Positions 19,479 through 27,226 of a stretch of 64,000 nucleotides of DNA are shown here, piece after piece. A model generated the notes under the pieces. That model was given only the letters and a program-made list of their open reading frames with translations. It was not told where the DNA came from and made no database searches. The position numbers and the translations under genes were made by a program. Within the stretch, counting starts at the first letter, position 1. The number at the start of each line of letters is the position of its first letter. The stretch is taken from positions 281,884 to 345,883 of the forward strand of contig RECC01000036.1 in the NCBI GenBank assembly GCA_007692455.1, read 5' to 3'. Origin of the DNA: Alkalibacterium sp. (GTDB taxonomy: Bacteria; Bacillota; Bacilli; Lactobacillales; Carnobacteriaceae_A).

Positions 19479-21265
19479 TGGAACAGGAAGAACTGTCTAA
19501 AAGACGATCCATTCCTTTTAAGGAACAAATGACAATCATTAAACGGATTTTGTCTTTTGCATCACCCTATAGAAATCAGTTTATCCTTGCAATATTTTTC
19601 AGTATAGCATTGGCTGTAACCAACGCTGCTCTTCCTAGAATCATTCAGATATTCATAGATGACCACTTAGCTGCCGGAGCAGTTGCACTACAGACTATTC
19701 TTTTCTTTGCTGGACTGCACTTAGGTGTGACCATTTTGAGAATGACAGTATGGTATTTTGAACTGTATATTTTCAATATGGCATCTGAGAAAACAGTTCA
19801 AAATATTCGATTTCATCTGTTTAAGAAACTGCACAATTTGGGAATGCGTTTCTTTGATCAGACATCGACGGGCTGGATTATTACCCGCGCAACAAATGAT
19901 ACAGAAGCAATGAAGGATTTCTGGCATGTTTTCCTGACCATTATGCAGGGAGTCTTTGGCGTAGTTATTTCACTCGGCGCCATGTTTTTACTTGATGTGA
20001 CTGTGACCTTGTGGATTCTAATTTTTGCACCGGTCCTCCTGCTCGTTATTCGTTTCTATCAAGTGTACAGTTCAAGAACCTACAGAGAAATGAAATCAAA
20101 ATTAAGTCTTCTGAATACTAAGCTGGCTGAAACGATTAACGGCATGTCGGTTATTAAGCAGTTTAGACAGGAAAGACGTCTTCAGAAAGAATTCGAAGAA
20201 ACGAACAAATCATACTTTGATTCTCGTTTTTCAATGGTTCGAATCAATGCTCTGTTGTTGAGTCCGGTTATCAACATGCTCTACACCTTATCGGTTGTTC
20301 TAATATTGGCCATTTTCGGTGTTGAAGCGCTGAACAGTCCGATAGAAGTCGGAATCATCTATGCATTCACTTCCTATGCCAATGATTTCTTCCGTCCGCT
20401 AACACGTTTAATGGACAGCTTAAGTCTGTTTCAGGACGGAGTGGTATCCAGTAGTCGGATTTTGACAGTGATGGACAACGAAGAGTATGTACCGGAACAG
20501 AAAGACGACGCGAATGCCAAGGTGAAGGATGGGAAAGTTGAGTTTAAAAATGTTTCCTTCTCTTATGATGGTGAGAATAACGTCTTGAATGACATTTCCT
20601 TCACCGTAAACCCTGGAGAAACGGTTGCTTTAGTTGGCCATACAGGAAGCGGAAAATCATCTATAATTAATGTTCTAATGCGATTCTATGAATTTCAAAA
20701 AGGAGAGGTGCTTATTGATGGCCAGTCCATCAGAGAGTTTCCTATCAGAGAACTACGACAGCGTACTGGTTTAGTGCTGCAGGATTCCTTCCTTTTTTAT
20801 GGAACAATCAAAGATAATATTCGCTTAATGAACAAGGCGATAACTGATAGGGAAATTATCGAAGCAGCTCGTTTTGTTCAGGCTGATCAGTTTATAGAAG
20901 ACTTACCAGGGCAATATAATGCTCGTGTAGTTGAAAGAGGAGCAAGCTTTTCAAGCGGCCAGAAACAACTGATATCCTTTGCTTCTACAATCGTACGCGA
21001 TCCAAAGATTCTGATTCTCGATGAAGCGACAGCCAATATTGATACTGAAACAGAGTCGCTTATTCAGGAAGGTTTGGAACGCATGCGTCAAGGACGAACG
21101 ACCGTAGCGATTGCACACCGACTGTCCACGATTCGGGATGCCAACCAGATTTTAGTATTAGATAAAGGGCATATCGTTGAACGCGGAACACATGATGAGC
21201 TGATATCCAGTGGCGGCTTATATAAAGATATGTACGAACTTCAGAATATAGGGCTTCAAGCATAA
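19478..21265 (+). CDS. Heterodimeric ABC exporter subunit B (BmrD/LmrD-like)
   Basis: A 595-residue half-transporter with six membrane helices and an ATPase domain. Walker A is GHTGSGKSS (about 385). The signature is FSSGQ (491-495) instead of LSGGQ. Walker B is ILILDEATANID with catalytic Glu516 intact. This complements subunit A: A supplies a good signature, B a good glutamate, so together they form one competent and one degenerate site, as in BmrCD and LmrCD. The start overlaps the previous stop (TAATG). A large inverted repeat follows the stop. Confidence 0.88.
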   Translation: MEQEELSKRRSIPFKEQMTIIKRILSFASPYRNQFILAIFFSIALAVTNAALPRIIQIFIDDHLAAGAVALQTILFFAGLHLGVTILRMTVWYFELYIFNMASEKTVQNIRFHLFKKLHNLGMRFFDQTSTGWIITRATNDTEAMKDFWHVFLTIMQGVFGVVISLGAMFLLDVTVTLWILIFAPVLLLVIRFYQVYSSRTYREMKSKLSLLNTKLAETINGMSVIKQFRQERRLQKEFEETNKSYFDSRFSMVRINALLLSPVINMLYTLSVVLILAIFGVEALNSPIEVGIIYAFTSYANDFFRPLTRLMDSLSLFQDGVVSSSRILTVMDNEEYVPEQKDDANAKVKDGKVEFKNVSFSYDGENNVLNDISFTVNPGETVALVGHTGSGKSSIINVLMRFYEFQKGEVLIDGQSIREFPIRELRQRTGLVLQDSFLFYGTIKDNIRLMNKAITDREIIEAARFVQADQFIEDLPGQYNARVVERGASFSSGQKQLISFASTIVRDPKILILDEATANIDTETESLIQEGLERMRQGRTTVAIAHRLSTIRDANQILVLDKGHIVERGTHDELISSGGLYKDMYELQNIGLQA

Positions 21266-21360
21266 AAAAACTTATCCTTAAGAGATTGCTGCTGTAGGGA
21301 CTCAGAAAGTCTGACTTTCTGAGTCCCTACAGTTTTTAATCTCCAGGGATAAGTTTTTAA
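21264..21360. terminator. Large nested bidirectional terminator between convergent genes
   Basis: The centre is a perfect 19-bp inverted repeat, CTGTAGGGACTCAGAAAGT (21292-21310) with its complement at 21314-21332, loop 3 nt. Two outer stems flank it: GAGATT/AATCTC (21282-21287, 21338-21343) and ACTTATCC/GGATAAGT (21270-21277, 21347-21354). T runs on each strand fit termination of both the exporter operon and plsC. The repeat includes the plsC stop codon. Confidence 0.85.
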
Positions 21361-21953
21361 ATTTCACTGTCCAGGCGGTCAAATTCAGCCTGAATTAGAT
21401 TGGAATAATGCGCATTAATATCATCTACGCCATCAAGTTTGCGTTCAACTGTAAAAGGCTTGCCGAAGCGCACACTGGCTTTTTCGCGTTTGATTAGACT
21501 TTTGAATGTATAAGGGCCTTTATATACAACTGGAATAATCGGTTTCTTGCTCATTTTGGCAATTGTTACGGCACCGCCTTTTAATTCAGTCGAGTGCCTT
21601 GTGCCGGTCGGGAAAATAACCACACCCAAGTCGGTTTCTTTTAAAATTTTCACAGGGGTCTTGATGGCACTCGGACCGGGCTTGTGACGATCGACTGGAA
21701 AAGCGTTCATTTTCTTAATCAACCAGTTGAAGACCGGGTATTTAAACAGTTCTTTTTTCGCCATAAAACTAAAATGTTTAGGTGACGCCGCCAGAACAAG
21801 AAAGACAGGGTCAATCCATGAGCGGTGAGGAGCGATTAGGATATAGTTCTCATTGGCAGGCAGATTTTGTTTTTCCTGAACATCCGGTCTGCCGTTTAGA
21901 ATCCATACAAGCAGACGGACAATGAATCGAATAAACGAATAAAACACTAGCAC
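21357..21953 (-). CDS. plsC: 1-acyl-sn-glycerol-3-phosphate acyltransferase family protein
   Basis: A 198-residue membrane-associated acyltransferase that would convert lysophosphatidate to phosphatidate. The catalytic HX4D motif is HRSWID at 43-48. Motif III is FPTGTRH, where FPEGTRS is the textbook form, so the Glu is Thr; similar variants occur in lactic acid bacteria. A hydrophobic N-terminus (FYSFIRFIVRLLVWIL) would sit in the membrane. The start is a GTG at 21953 or two codons later, since AAAGGAAG is very close to the first. It is convergent with the exporter genes and shares their terminator. Confidence 0.85.
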   Translation of the reverse strand: MLVFYSFIRFIVRLLVWILNGRPDVQEKQNLPANENYILIAPHRSWIDPVFLVLAASPKHFSFMAKKELFKYPVFNWLIKKMNAFPVDRHKPGPSAIKTPVKILKETDLGVVIFPTGTRHSTELKGGAVTIAKMSKKPIIPVVYKGPYTFKSLIKREKASVRFGKPFTVERKLDGVDDINAHYSNLIQAEFDRLDSEI

Positions 21954-22026
21954 ACACTTCCTTTAGTTATTCTGTTTATAGTATGCTACAGAATCTAAAA
22001 TAGCGCAACAATTATTTAGATGTCTG

Positions 22027-22055
22027 TTGCAATATCTGCTTATGTGTAGTATACT
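22027..22055 (+). promoter_or_regulatory. rpsB-tsf promoter
   Basis: TTGCAA (22027-22032), a 17-bp spacer and TATACT (22050-22055). It gives a leader of about 120 nt before rpsB. Confidence 0.68.
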
Positions 22056-22061
22056 TATCTG

Positions 22062-22184
22062 CGGTGCATTAAGCACTAATTTCACACTTCGGTGGATGTC
22101 TTGGATGGTGCTCTGTTGCCATGGAGTGTCCAGACAGTAGAAGCCGTGGGAGGAAAAATACAAAACCAAATGGAGGAATGACAA
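22062..22184 (+). ncRNA. Structured rpsB leader (candidate S2 autoregulatory element)
   Basis: The leader can fold a hairpin in which GTCTTGGA (22098-22105) pairs with TCCAGAC (22129-22135, one bulge) and GCTC (22110-22113) pairs with GAGT (22124-22127), with the loop TGTTGCCATG. Ribosomal protein leaders that bind their own product are common in Firmicutes. I infer, but cannot show, that S2 binds here. Only the hairpin is seen directly. Confidence 0.42.
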
Positions 22185-22943
22185 ATGGCAGTTGTATCAA
22201 TGAAACAATTATTAGAATCAGGTGTACATTTCGGTCACCAGACAAGACGCTGGAACCCAAAAATGAAGCCTTACATCTTTACAGAAAGAAACGGTATCTA
22301 CATCATCGACTTGCAGAAAACTGTTAAGTTGATTGACCAGGCGTATAACTTTGTACGTGATATCGCAGAAGACGGCGGAACAGTATTGTTTGTCGGAACT
22401 AAAAAACAAGCTCAGGATGCTATCAAAGAAGAAGCACAAAGAGCTGGCGCTTACTACATCAACCACCGTTGGTTGGGTGGAACGTTAACAAACTGGGATA
22501 CTATCCAGAAGCGTATCAAGCGTTTGAAACAGATTGAAAAAATGGAAGAAGATGGAACATTTGACGTCCTTCCTAAAAAAGAAGTCGGTATCTTAATTAA
22601 AGAACGCGATCGTCTGGAAAAATTCTTAGGCGGAATCAAAGACATGCCTAAGCGTCCTGACGTATTGTTTGTTGTAGACCCAAGAAAAGAGCACATTGCA
22701 GTTAAAGAAGCTCAAAAATTGAACATTCCTATTGTGGCTATGGTAGACACAAACTGTGATCCAGATGAAATCGATGTAATCATCCCTTCAAACGACGATG
22801 CTATTCGTGCAGTTAAACTATTAACTAAAACAATGGCTGATGCTGTTATTGAAGGAAACCAAGGAGAAGAAGGCTTTGAAGAAGAAGCTAAATCTGACTC
22901 TTTAGATGAAATCGTAGAAGTTGTCGAAGGCGACAACGAGTAA
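22185..22943 (+). CDS. rpsB: 30S ribosomal protein S2
   Basis: A 252-residue S2 with the signature start [20 protein letters not shown] and the second signature region [19 protein letters not shown]. The tail after about 225 is acidic ([18 protein letters not shown]) and slightly longer than in Bacillus. ATG at 22185 has GGAGGAATGACAA upstream. It is co-transcribed with tsf, 46 bp downstream, the usual pairing of a small-subunit protein with elongation factor Ts. Confidence 0.98.
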   Translation: MAVVSMKQLLESGVHFGHQTRRWNPKMKPYIFTERNGIYIIDLQKTVKLIDQAYNFVRDIAEDGGTVLFVGTKKQAQDAIKEEAQRAGAYYINHRWLGGTLTNWDTIQKRIKRLKQIEKMEEDGTFDVLPKKEVGILIKERDRLEKFLGGIKDMPKRPDVLFVVDPRKEHIAVKEAQKLNIPIVAMVDTNCDPDEIDVIIPSNDDAIRAVKLLTKTMADAVIEGNQGEEGFEEEAKSDSLDEIVEVVEGDNE

Positions 22944-22989
22944 TTTCATTTAGATTCATTACTTTATTCTACTAAGGAGGAACTAAATA

Positions 22990-23874
22990 GTGGCAAATAT
23001 TAAAGCAGCTCAAGTTAAAGAATTACGTGACAAAACAGGCGTAGGAATGATGGACGCTAAAAAAGCACTTGTTGAAACTGACGGAGACATGGATGCAGCC
23101 GTTGACTACCTGAGAGAAAAAGGTGTGTCAAAAGCAGCTAAGAAAGCGGACCGCATCGCAGCTGAAGGATTGGCAAACGTTCATATCGACGGAAACGTTG
23201 CAGCGATTGCTGAAATCAATTCAGAAACTGACTTTGTATCTAAAAATGACAAATTCCAGAATCTGGTTAAAGGCATTACTAAAACTGTTGCAGACAACAA
23301 CCCTGCATCAGTTGAAGAAGCATTGACACTGGATATGAATGGCGAAAGCATTCAAGATACAATTACAGAAGCAACTCAGACTATTGGTGAGAAAATCACT
23401 TTCCGTCGTTTTGCTGTTGTTGAAAAAACTGACAACGATGTTTTTGGTGACTACGAGCACATGGGCGGACGCATTACTGTTCTTTCTACTGTTGAAGGAA
23501 CGGATGATGCTGAAGTGGCACGTAATGTTTCTATGCACATTGCTGCAATCAATCCTAAATACATTACTCGTGATGAAGTGTCTCAAGAAGTACGCGACCA
23601 CGAATTGAGTGTGTTGACTGAACAGGCAAAAAATGAAGGAAAACCTGCTAATATCGTTGAAAAAATGGTACAGGGCCGTCTAAACAAATGGTTAGCTGAA
23701 GTTAGTCTTGTAGATCAGCCATATGTTAAAGATCCTGATAAAACAGTTGGTGAGTACTTGAAAGAAAAAGGAGCGTCAATGAAATCTTTCATCCGTTATG
23801 AAGTTGGAGAAGGAATTGAGAAACGTTCTGAAGATTTTGCTGCTGAAGTTCAAAGTCAGTTAGGTAAAAAATAA
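22990..23874 (+). CDS. tsf: Translation elongation factor Ts
   Basis: Nucleotide exchange factor for EF-Tu; 294 residues. The N-terminal UBA-like domain has [20 protein letters not shown], and the conserved core motif ETDFVSKND contacts EF-Tu. GTG at 22990 follows AAGGAGGAACTAAATA, a strong binding site. A clean terminator follows within 10 bp, ending the rpsB unit. Confidence 0.98.
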   Translation: MANIKAAQVKELRDKTGVGMMDAKKALVETDGDMDAAVDYLREKGVSKAAKKADRIAAEGLANVHIDGNVAAIAEINSETDFVSKNDKFQNLVKGITKTVADNNPASVEEALTLDMNGESIQDTITEATQTIGEKITFRRFAVVEKTDNDVFGDYEHMGGRITVLSTVEGTDDAEVARNVSMHIAAINPKYITRDEVSQEVRDHELSVLTEQAKNEGKPANIVEKMVQGRLNKWLAEVSLVDQPYVKDPDKTVGEYLKEKGASMKSFIRYEVGEGIEKRSEDFAAEVQSQLGKK

Positions 23875-23880
23875 TATTAT

Positions 23881-23909
23881 AAAGCGGGGGCTTTTTCCCC
23901 GCTTTTTTT
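23881..23909 (+). terminator. Intrinsic terminator after tsf
   Basis: AAAGCGGGG pairs with CCCCGCTTT across GCTTTTT, followed by more T. Confidence 0.92.
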
Positions 23910-24015
23910 ATAGCAATTTTAACCATAGAAGAGTGTAAGAGGCTATATTTTATAATGACCTCAAAGAGGTTGTATGGTAAAATGGTGTCGTATGAATGAT
24001 GGAGGGAAAATAGTT

Positions 24016-24747
24016 ATGGAAGAAGCGAAGTATAAGCGTATAGTACTTAAATTAAGTGGAGAAGCGTTAGCAGGTGACACTGGATTTGGTATTCAGCCAC
24101 CTACCATTCAGGAAATCTGCCAGGAGATTAAAGATGTTCACGCATTGGGAATTGAAATCGCCATTGTTGTCGGTGGGGGAAATATCTGGCGCGGACATGT
24201 AGGAGCAGAAATGGGAATGGAACGTTCTCAGGCTGATTATATGGGCATGATTGCGACAATCATGAATGCTCTGGCACTTCAGGACTCTCTGGAGAATGTT
24301 GGCGTCCCTACACGTGTACAGACTTCAATTGAAATGAGACAAGTAGCTGAACCTTACATCAGAAGAAAGGCCATTAGGCATCTTGAAAAAGGCCGCGTCG
24401 TCATTTTTGCCGGCGGTACGGGAAGTCCCTATTTCTCAACGGATACGACAGCTGCTCTAAGAGCTGCAGAAATGCATGCGGATGTCATCATGATGGCTAA
24501 AAATAATGTTGACGGCGTCTATTCAGCTGATCCAAAGCTTGATGCCAATGCTGTTAAATACGAAGAATTGACTTACCTGGATATCATCAATAAGTCTCTC
24601 CAAGTTATGGACACGACTGCGTCATCATTGAGTATGGATAATGATATTCCATTAGTGGTATTCAATCTGAATAAAAAAGGAAACATCAAACGTGTCGCCT
24701 TAGGTGATACGATTGGAACAACTGTTAGGAGGAAGAATAATGACTGA
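24016..24747 (+). CDS. pyrH: UMP kinase
   Basis: Amino-acid-kinase-fold enzyme that phosphorylates UMP to UDP; 243 residues. [10 protein letters not shown] and [10 protein letters not shown] are the nucleotide-binding motifs, and [17 protein letters not shown] and [11 protein letters not shown] are family signatures. ATG at 24016 follows GGAGGGAAAATAGTT; an earlier in-frame start at 23974 has no such site. The last eight bases overlap the start of frr, the standard pyrH-frr pairing. Confidence 0.97.
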   Translation: MEEAKYKRIVLKLSGEALAGDTGFGIQPPTIQEICQEIKDVHALGIEIAIVVGGGNIWRGHVGAEMGMERSQADYMGMIATIMNALALQDSLENVGVPTRVQTSIEMRQVAEPYIRRKAIRHLEKGRVVIFAGGTGSPYFSTDTTAALRAAEMHADVIMMAKNNVDGVYSADPKLDANAVKYEELTYLDIINKSLQVMDTTASSLSMDNDIPLVVFNLNKKGNIKRVALGDTIGTTVRRKNND

Positions 24748-25288
24748 GGCAATTTTAAAAGATACAAAAAGCAGAATGATTAAAGCAGAACAGGCTTATG
24801 TAAGAGAATTGGGGAATATCAGAGCAGGAAGAGCAAATCCTAGCCTGTTGAACCGTGTCCACGTTGATTATTACGGTGCGCCAACACCACTTAATCAGCT
24901 GGCTCAAATCAGTGTACCTGAACCGCGTGTACTTCTAATTACACCGTTTGATAAAACAGCACTGGGCGAAATTGAAAAGGCCATTAACCAGGCAGATTTA
25001 GGTATTCCACCTGCAAATGACGGCAATGTTATTCGTATGATTGTTCCTGCTTTAACAGAGGAGAGACGTAAAGAAGTGGCCAAGCAAGTTGGCAAGGAAG
25101 CAGAAAATGCTAAAATTTCTGTTAGAAACATTCGTCGTGATGCAATTGATTCAATCAAGAAAGATGAAGAATTGACAAAAGACGATGTTCATTTCTATGA
25201 AGAAGAAGTTCAGAAACTGACAAATGCCAGTGTGGCAGCGATTGATAAATTGTCAGCAGAGAAAGAGAAAGAAATACTGGAAGGTTAA
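24740..25288 (+). CDS. frr: Ribosome recycling factor
   Basis: A 182-residue factor that splits post-termination ribosomes together with EF-G. The signature [17 protein letters not shown] and the core [20 protein letters not shown] are intact, and [20 protein letters not shown] forms the long helix of the three-helix bundle. ATG at 24740, with TAGGAGGAAGAATA upstream, lies inside the end of pyrH. It is followed by a long folded terminator region. Confidence 0.97.
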   Translation: MTEAILKDTKSRMIKAEQAYVRELGNIRAGRANPSLLNRVHVDYYGAPTPLNQLAQISVPEPRVLLITPFDKTALGEIEKAINQADLGIPPANDGNVIRMIVPALTEERRKEVAKQVGKEAENAKISVRNIRRDAIDSIKKDEELTKDDVHFYEEEVQKLTNASVAAIDKLSAEKEKEILEG

Positions 25289-25296
25289 AATAAATA

Positions 25297-25373
25297 AGGA
25301 GAGCAGCCTGTCTTTCTTTAAGGTCAATCAGCATTTAGATTCCTTAAAGAGGCAAGCCGCTCTCCTTTTTTTA
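25297..25373. terminator. Long structured terminator after frr
   Basis: An outer stem AAGGAGAGC (25297-25305) / GCTCTCCTT (25358-25366) encloses an inner stem CTTTAAGG (25316-25323) / CCTTAAAG (25342-25349) with an 18-nt loop. TTTTTTT follows on the plus strand, and a T-rich stretch (TTATTTATTTT) follows on the minus strand. It probably ends frr and also the small minus-strand frame that points at it. Confidence 0.8.
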
Positions 25374-25374
25374 T

Positions 25375-25464
25375 TTACAGTCTACTGATAATATATTTAT
25401 TCACCAGTTTAGTGACTACTGAAGTCACAACTATACTTAAGATATACTTTCTTAAACGTCTCAT
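25375..25464 (-). CDS. Unannotated 29-residue basic hydrophobic peptide
   Basis: A 29-codon frame with a near-perfect ribosome binding site AAGGAGG 9 nt before ATG. The peptide begins MRRLRKYILSIVV and ends KYIISRL. It has a strongly basic N-terminus, then a helix rich in I, V, L and T broken by one lysine, then a basic end, as expected of a small membrane-active peptide. An extended -10 (TGCTATACT on the minus strand, plus 25518-25526) is 53 bp upstream, and the shared terminator follows the stop. I recognise no family. It could be a type I toxin-like or small membrane protein; this is inference. Confidence 0.5.
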   Translation of the reverse strand: MRRLRKYILSIVVTSVVTKLVNKYIISRL

Positions 25465-25517
25465 ATAAACGTTCCTCCTTAACATAAAATTAACATTTAG
25501 AATCGGTTCACACTTAT

Positions 25518-25526
25518 AGTATAGCA
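25518..25526 (-). promoter_or_regulatory. Extended -10 promoter for the 29-residue frame
   Basis: On the minus strand TGCTATACT gives TGn plus TATACT. A weak TTTTAG lies 17 bp upstream as -35. It is the only promoter-like element pointing at the small frame. Confidence 0.45.
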
Positions 25527-25645
25527 AATTAAAAAAGAGACTAAAAACAGAACGATTTAAAATACTTAAAGGCTTTGTAATTTTTATGGTAATTTCTGTC
25601 TTTTTTTACTACAATAGAAGAGATGACTTAATATTAGGAGGGTAT

Positions 25646-25659
25646 GGTGCACGCGCACC
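25646..25659 (+). promoter_or_regulatory. Hairpin between ribosome binding site and uppS start
   Basis: AGGAGGG (25636-25642) lies 24 nt before the uppS ATG, too far for normal use. Between them GGTGC (25646-25650) pairs with GCACC (25655-25659) over the loop ACGC. If folded, the effective distance is 10 nt. No in-frame start lies closer. Confidence 0.5.
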
Positions 25660-25666
25660 TCATATT

Positions 25667-26392
25667 ATGGCCAAGAATCTTGAACTAAATATACCCGATC
25701 ATGTTGCCATGATTATGGATGGCAATGGCCGGTGGGCTGAACAGAGAAACAAACCAAGAAAATACGGACACGAAGAAGGCATGGAAGCTGTACGCCGCGT
25801 GACTATGCGGGCTAGTGACAGAGGAGTCAAGGTACTGACACTTTATGCGTTTTCGACTGAAAACTGGAAACGTCCTCCCCAGGAAGTTCATTTTCTGATG
25901 CAGCTGCCGATACGCTTTTTTGACAAGTTTGTGCCTGAGCTACAGGAACGAAATGTAAAAGTTAATATGATTGGTTTTGAAGAGAATGTTCCTTCCTCAA
26001 CTAAAAAAGCAATTAAGAAGGCAATGGATGAGACTAAAGACAACACTGGTATGGTTTTGAATTTTGCTTTCAATTACGGCAGTCGATCTGAAATTGTTCA
26101 CGCCACTAAAGCTATCAGTAAAAAGGTTCTAGAAGGCAGCCTCAAACCAGATGATATAACTGAACAGACTGTAGAAGACTATCTTTTTACTCAGACTATA
26201 ACACCTTATCAGAATGTAGATTTACTTATTCGAAGCAGCGGAGAACAGCGGTTGAGCAATTTTCTCCTCTGGCAGAATGCTTACAGTGAGTTTTATTTTT
26301 CAGACTTGTTGTGGCCCGAATTTGACGGTGATGTGCTGGATGAAGCGCTTCTAAGTTATAAAAACAGAAAGCGTCGATACGGGGCGCTGTAA
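25667..26392 (+). CDS. uppS: Undecaprenyl diphosphate synthase (isoprenyl transferase)
   Basis: Cis-prenyltransferase that makes the C55 lipid carrier for peptidoglycan and teichoic acid; 241 residues. HVAMIMDGNGRWA holds the catalytic Asp. LTLYAFSTENWKRP and SGEQRLSNFLLWQ..YSEFYF are family signatures. ATG at 25667 makes the protein begin MAKNLELNIPDH; the binding site is displaced by a hairpin. A 14-codon frame starting at 25644 overlaps the first codons and could be a coupled leader. It heads an envelope operon with cdsA, rseP and proS. Confidence 0.96.
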   Translation: MAKNLELNIPDHVAMIMDGNGRWAEQRNKPRKYGHEEGMEAVRRVTMRASDRGVKVLTLYAFSTENWKRPPQEVHFLMQLPIRFFDKFVPELQERNVKVNMIGFEENVPSSTKKAIKKAMDETKDNTGMVLNFAFNYGSRSEIVHATKAISKKVLEGSLKPDDITEQTVEDYLFTQTITPYQNVDLLIRSSGEQRLSNFLLWQNAYSEFYFSDLLWPEFDGDVLDEALLSYKNRKRRYGAL

Positions 26393-26419
26393 TTAATTGA
26401 TGAAAGTTGAGGAAACTTT

Positions 26420-27199
26420 ATGTTTAAACGAGTTGCAACTGCTGTAATTGCTTTACTGTTTTTTATACCTATTATGTGGTTTGGCTCATGGCCACTGGAA
26501 TTACTCATGGCAGTACTGGCAATTCTAGCTCAAATGGAATTTATCCAAATGAAAAAATTAAAACTGAACTCCTTCCCGGCAATTATCAGCAGTCTGGGAG
26601 TAGCTGGCCTCATATTTAGCCAGAGACTGGTATTTATATTCGGGGGTCAGGTTCTCATTAAACTAATCAGCCTGACAGCCATTTCTTTACTGATTTATGC
26701 GCTGAATAAACCGGATTTTAAAATCAGTCACATTGCCTCAATCGTCTATCTCATGACTTATATTGGCATTGGCTTTTACGCCTTTGTTCAATTGAGAGCA
26801 ACAAGCCTGACCTTTTTAATACTAATGCTACTAATAATATGGACAACTGATTCAGGTGCATTCCTTGTAGGGCGTAAGATTGGGAAGCGGAAGCTCGCTC
26901 CCTCAGTCTCGCCAAATAAAACAGTTGAAGGAGCAGTTGGAGGGACGGCAGTCGCAACAATCGTCAGTGCTGTCTATCTATTGTTTTTTCCCTTATACGC
27001 TTCTTATTTTCTCACCCTTCTATTCATGATTGGTCTCTCAATTACCGGCCAGCTGGGTGATTTGATTGAGTCCAAATTGAAGAGGGAGTACAACATTAAA
27101 GATTCTGGCAATTTGCTGCCAGGTCACGGAGGCATACTTGACCGTTTCGACAGCATGCTGCTTGTATTAAACGTTATATTTATAATTGGTGTGCTGTAA
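26420..27199 (+). CDS. cdsA: Phosphatidate cytidylyltransferase
   Basis: Integral membrane enzyme that makes CDP-diacylglycerol from phosphatidate and CTP; 259 residues with about seven to eight membrane helices. SVSPNKTVEGAVGG and the C-terminal signature KDSGNLLPGHGGILDRFDSM are diagnostic. TTGAGGAAACTTT precedes ATG. It lies between uppS and rseP. In Bacillus dxr follows cdsA, but here rseP follows after 27 bp with no room for dxr. Confidence 0.97.
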   Translation: MFKRVATAVIALLFFIPIMWFGSWPLELLMAVLAILAQMEFIQMKKLKLNSFPAIISSLGVAGLIFSQRLVFIFGGQVLIKLISLTAISLLIYALNKPDFKISHIASIVYLMTYIGIGFYAFVQLRATSLTFLILMLLIIWTTDSGAFLVGRKIGKRKLAPSVSPNKTVEGAVGGTAVATIVSAVYLLFFPLYASYFLTLLFMIGLSITGQLGDLIESKLKREYNIKDSGNLLPGHGGILDRFDSMLLVLNVIFIIGVL

Positions 27200-27226
27200 G
27201 AAAAGTACGCATGAAGGAGTCTTATT

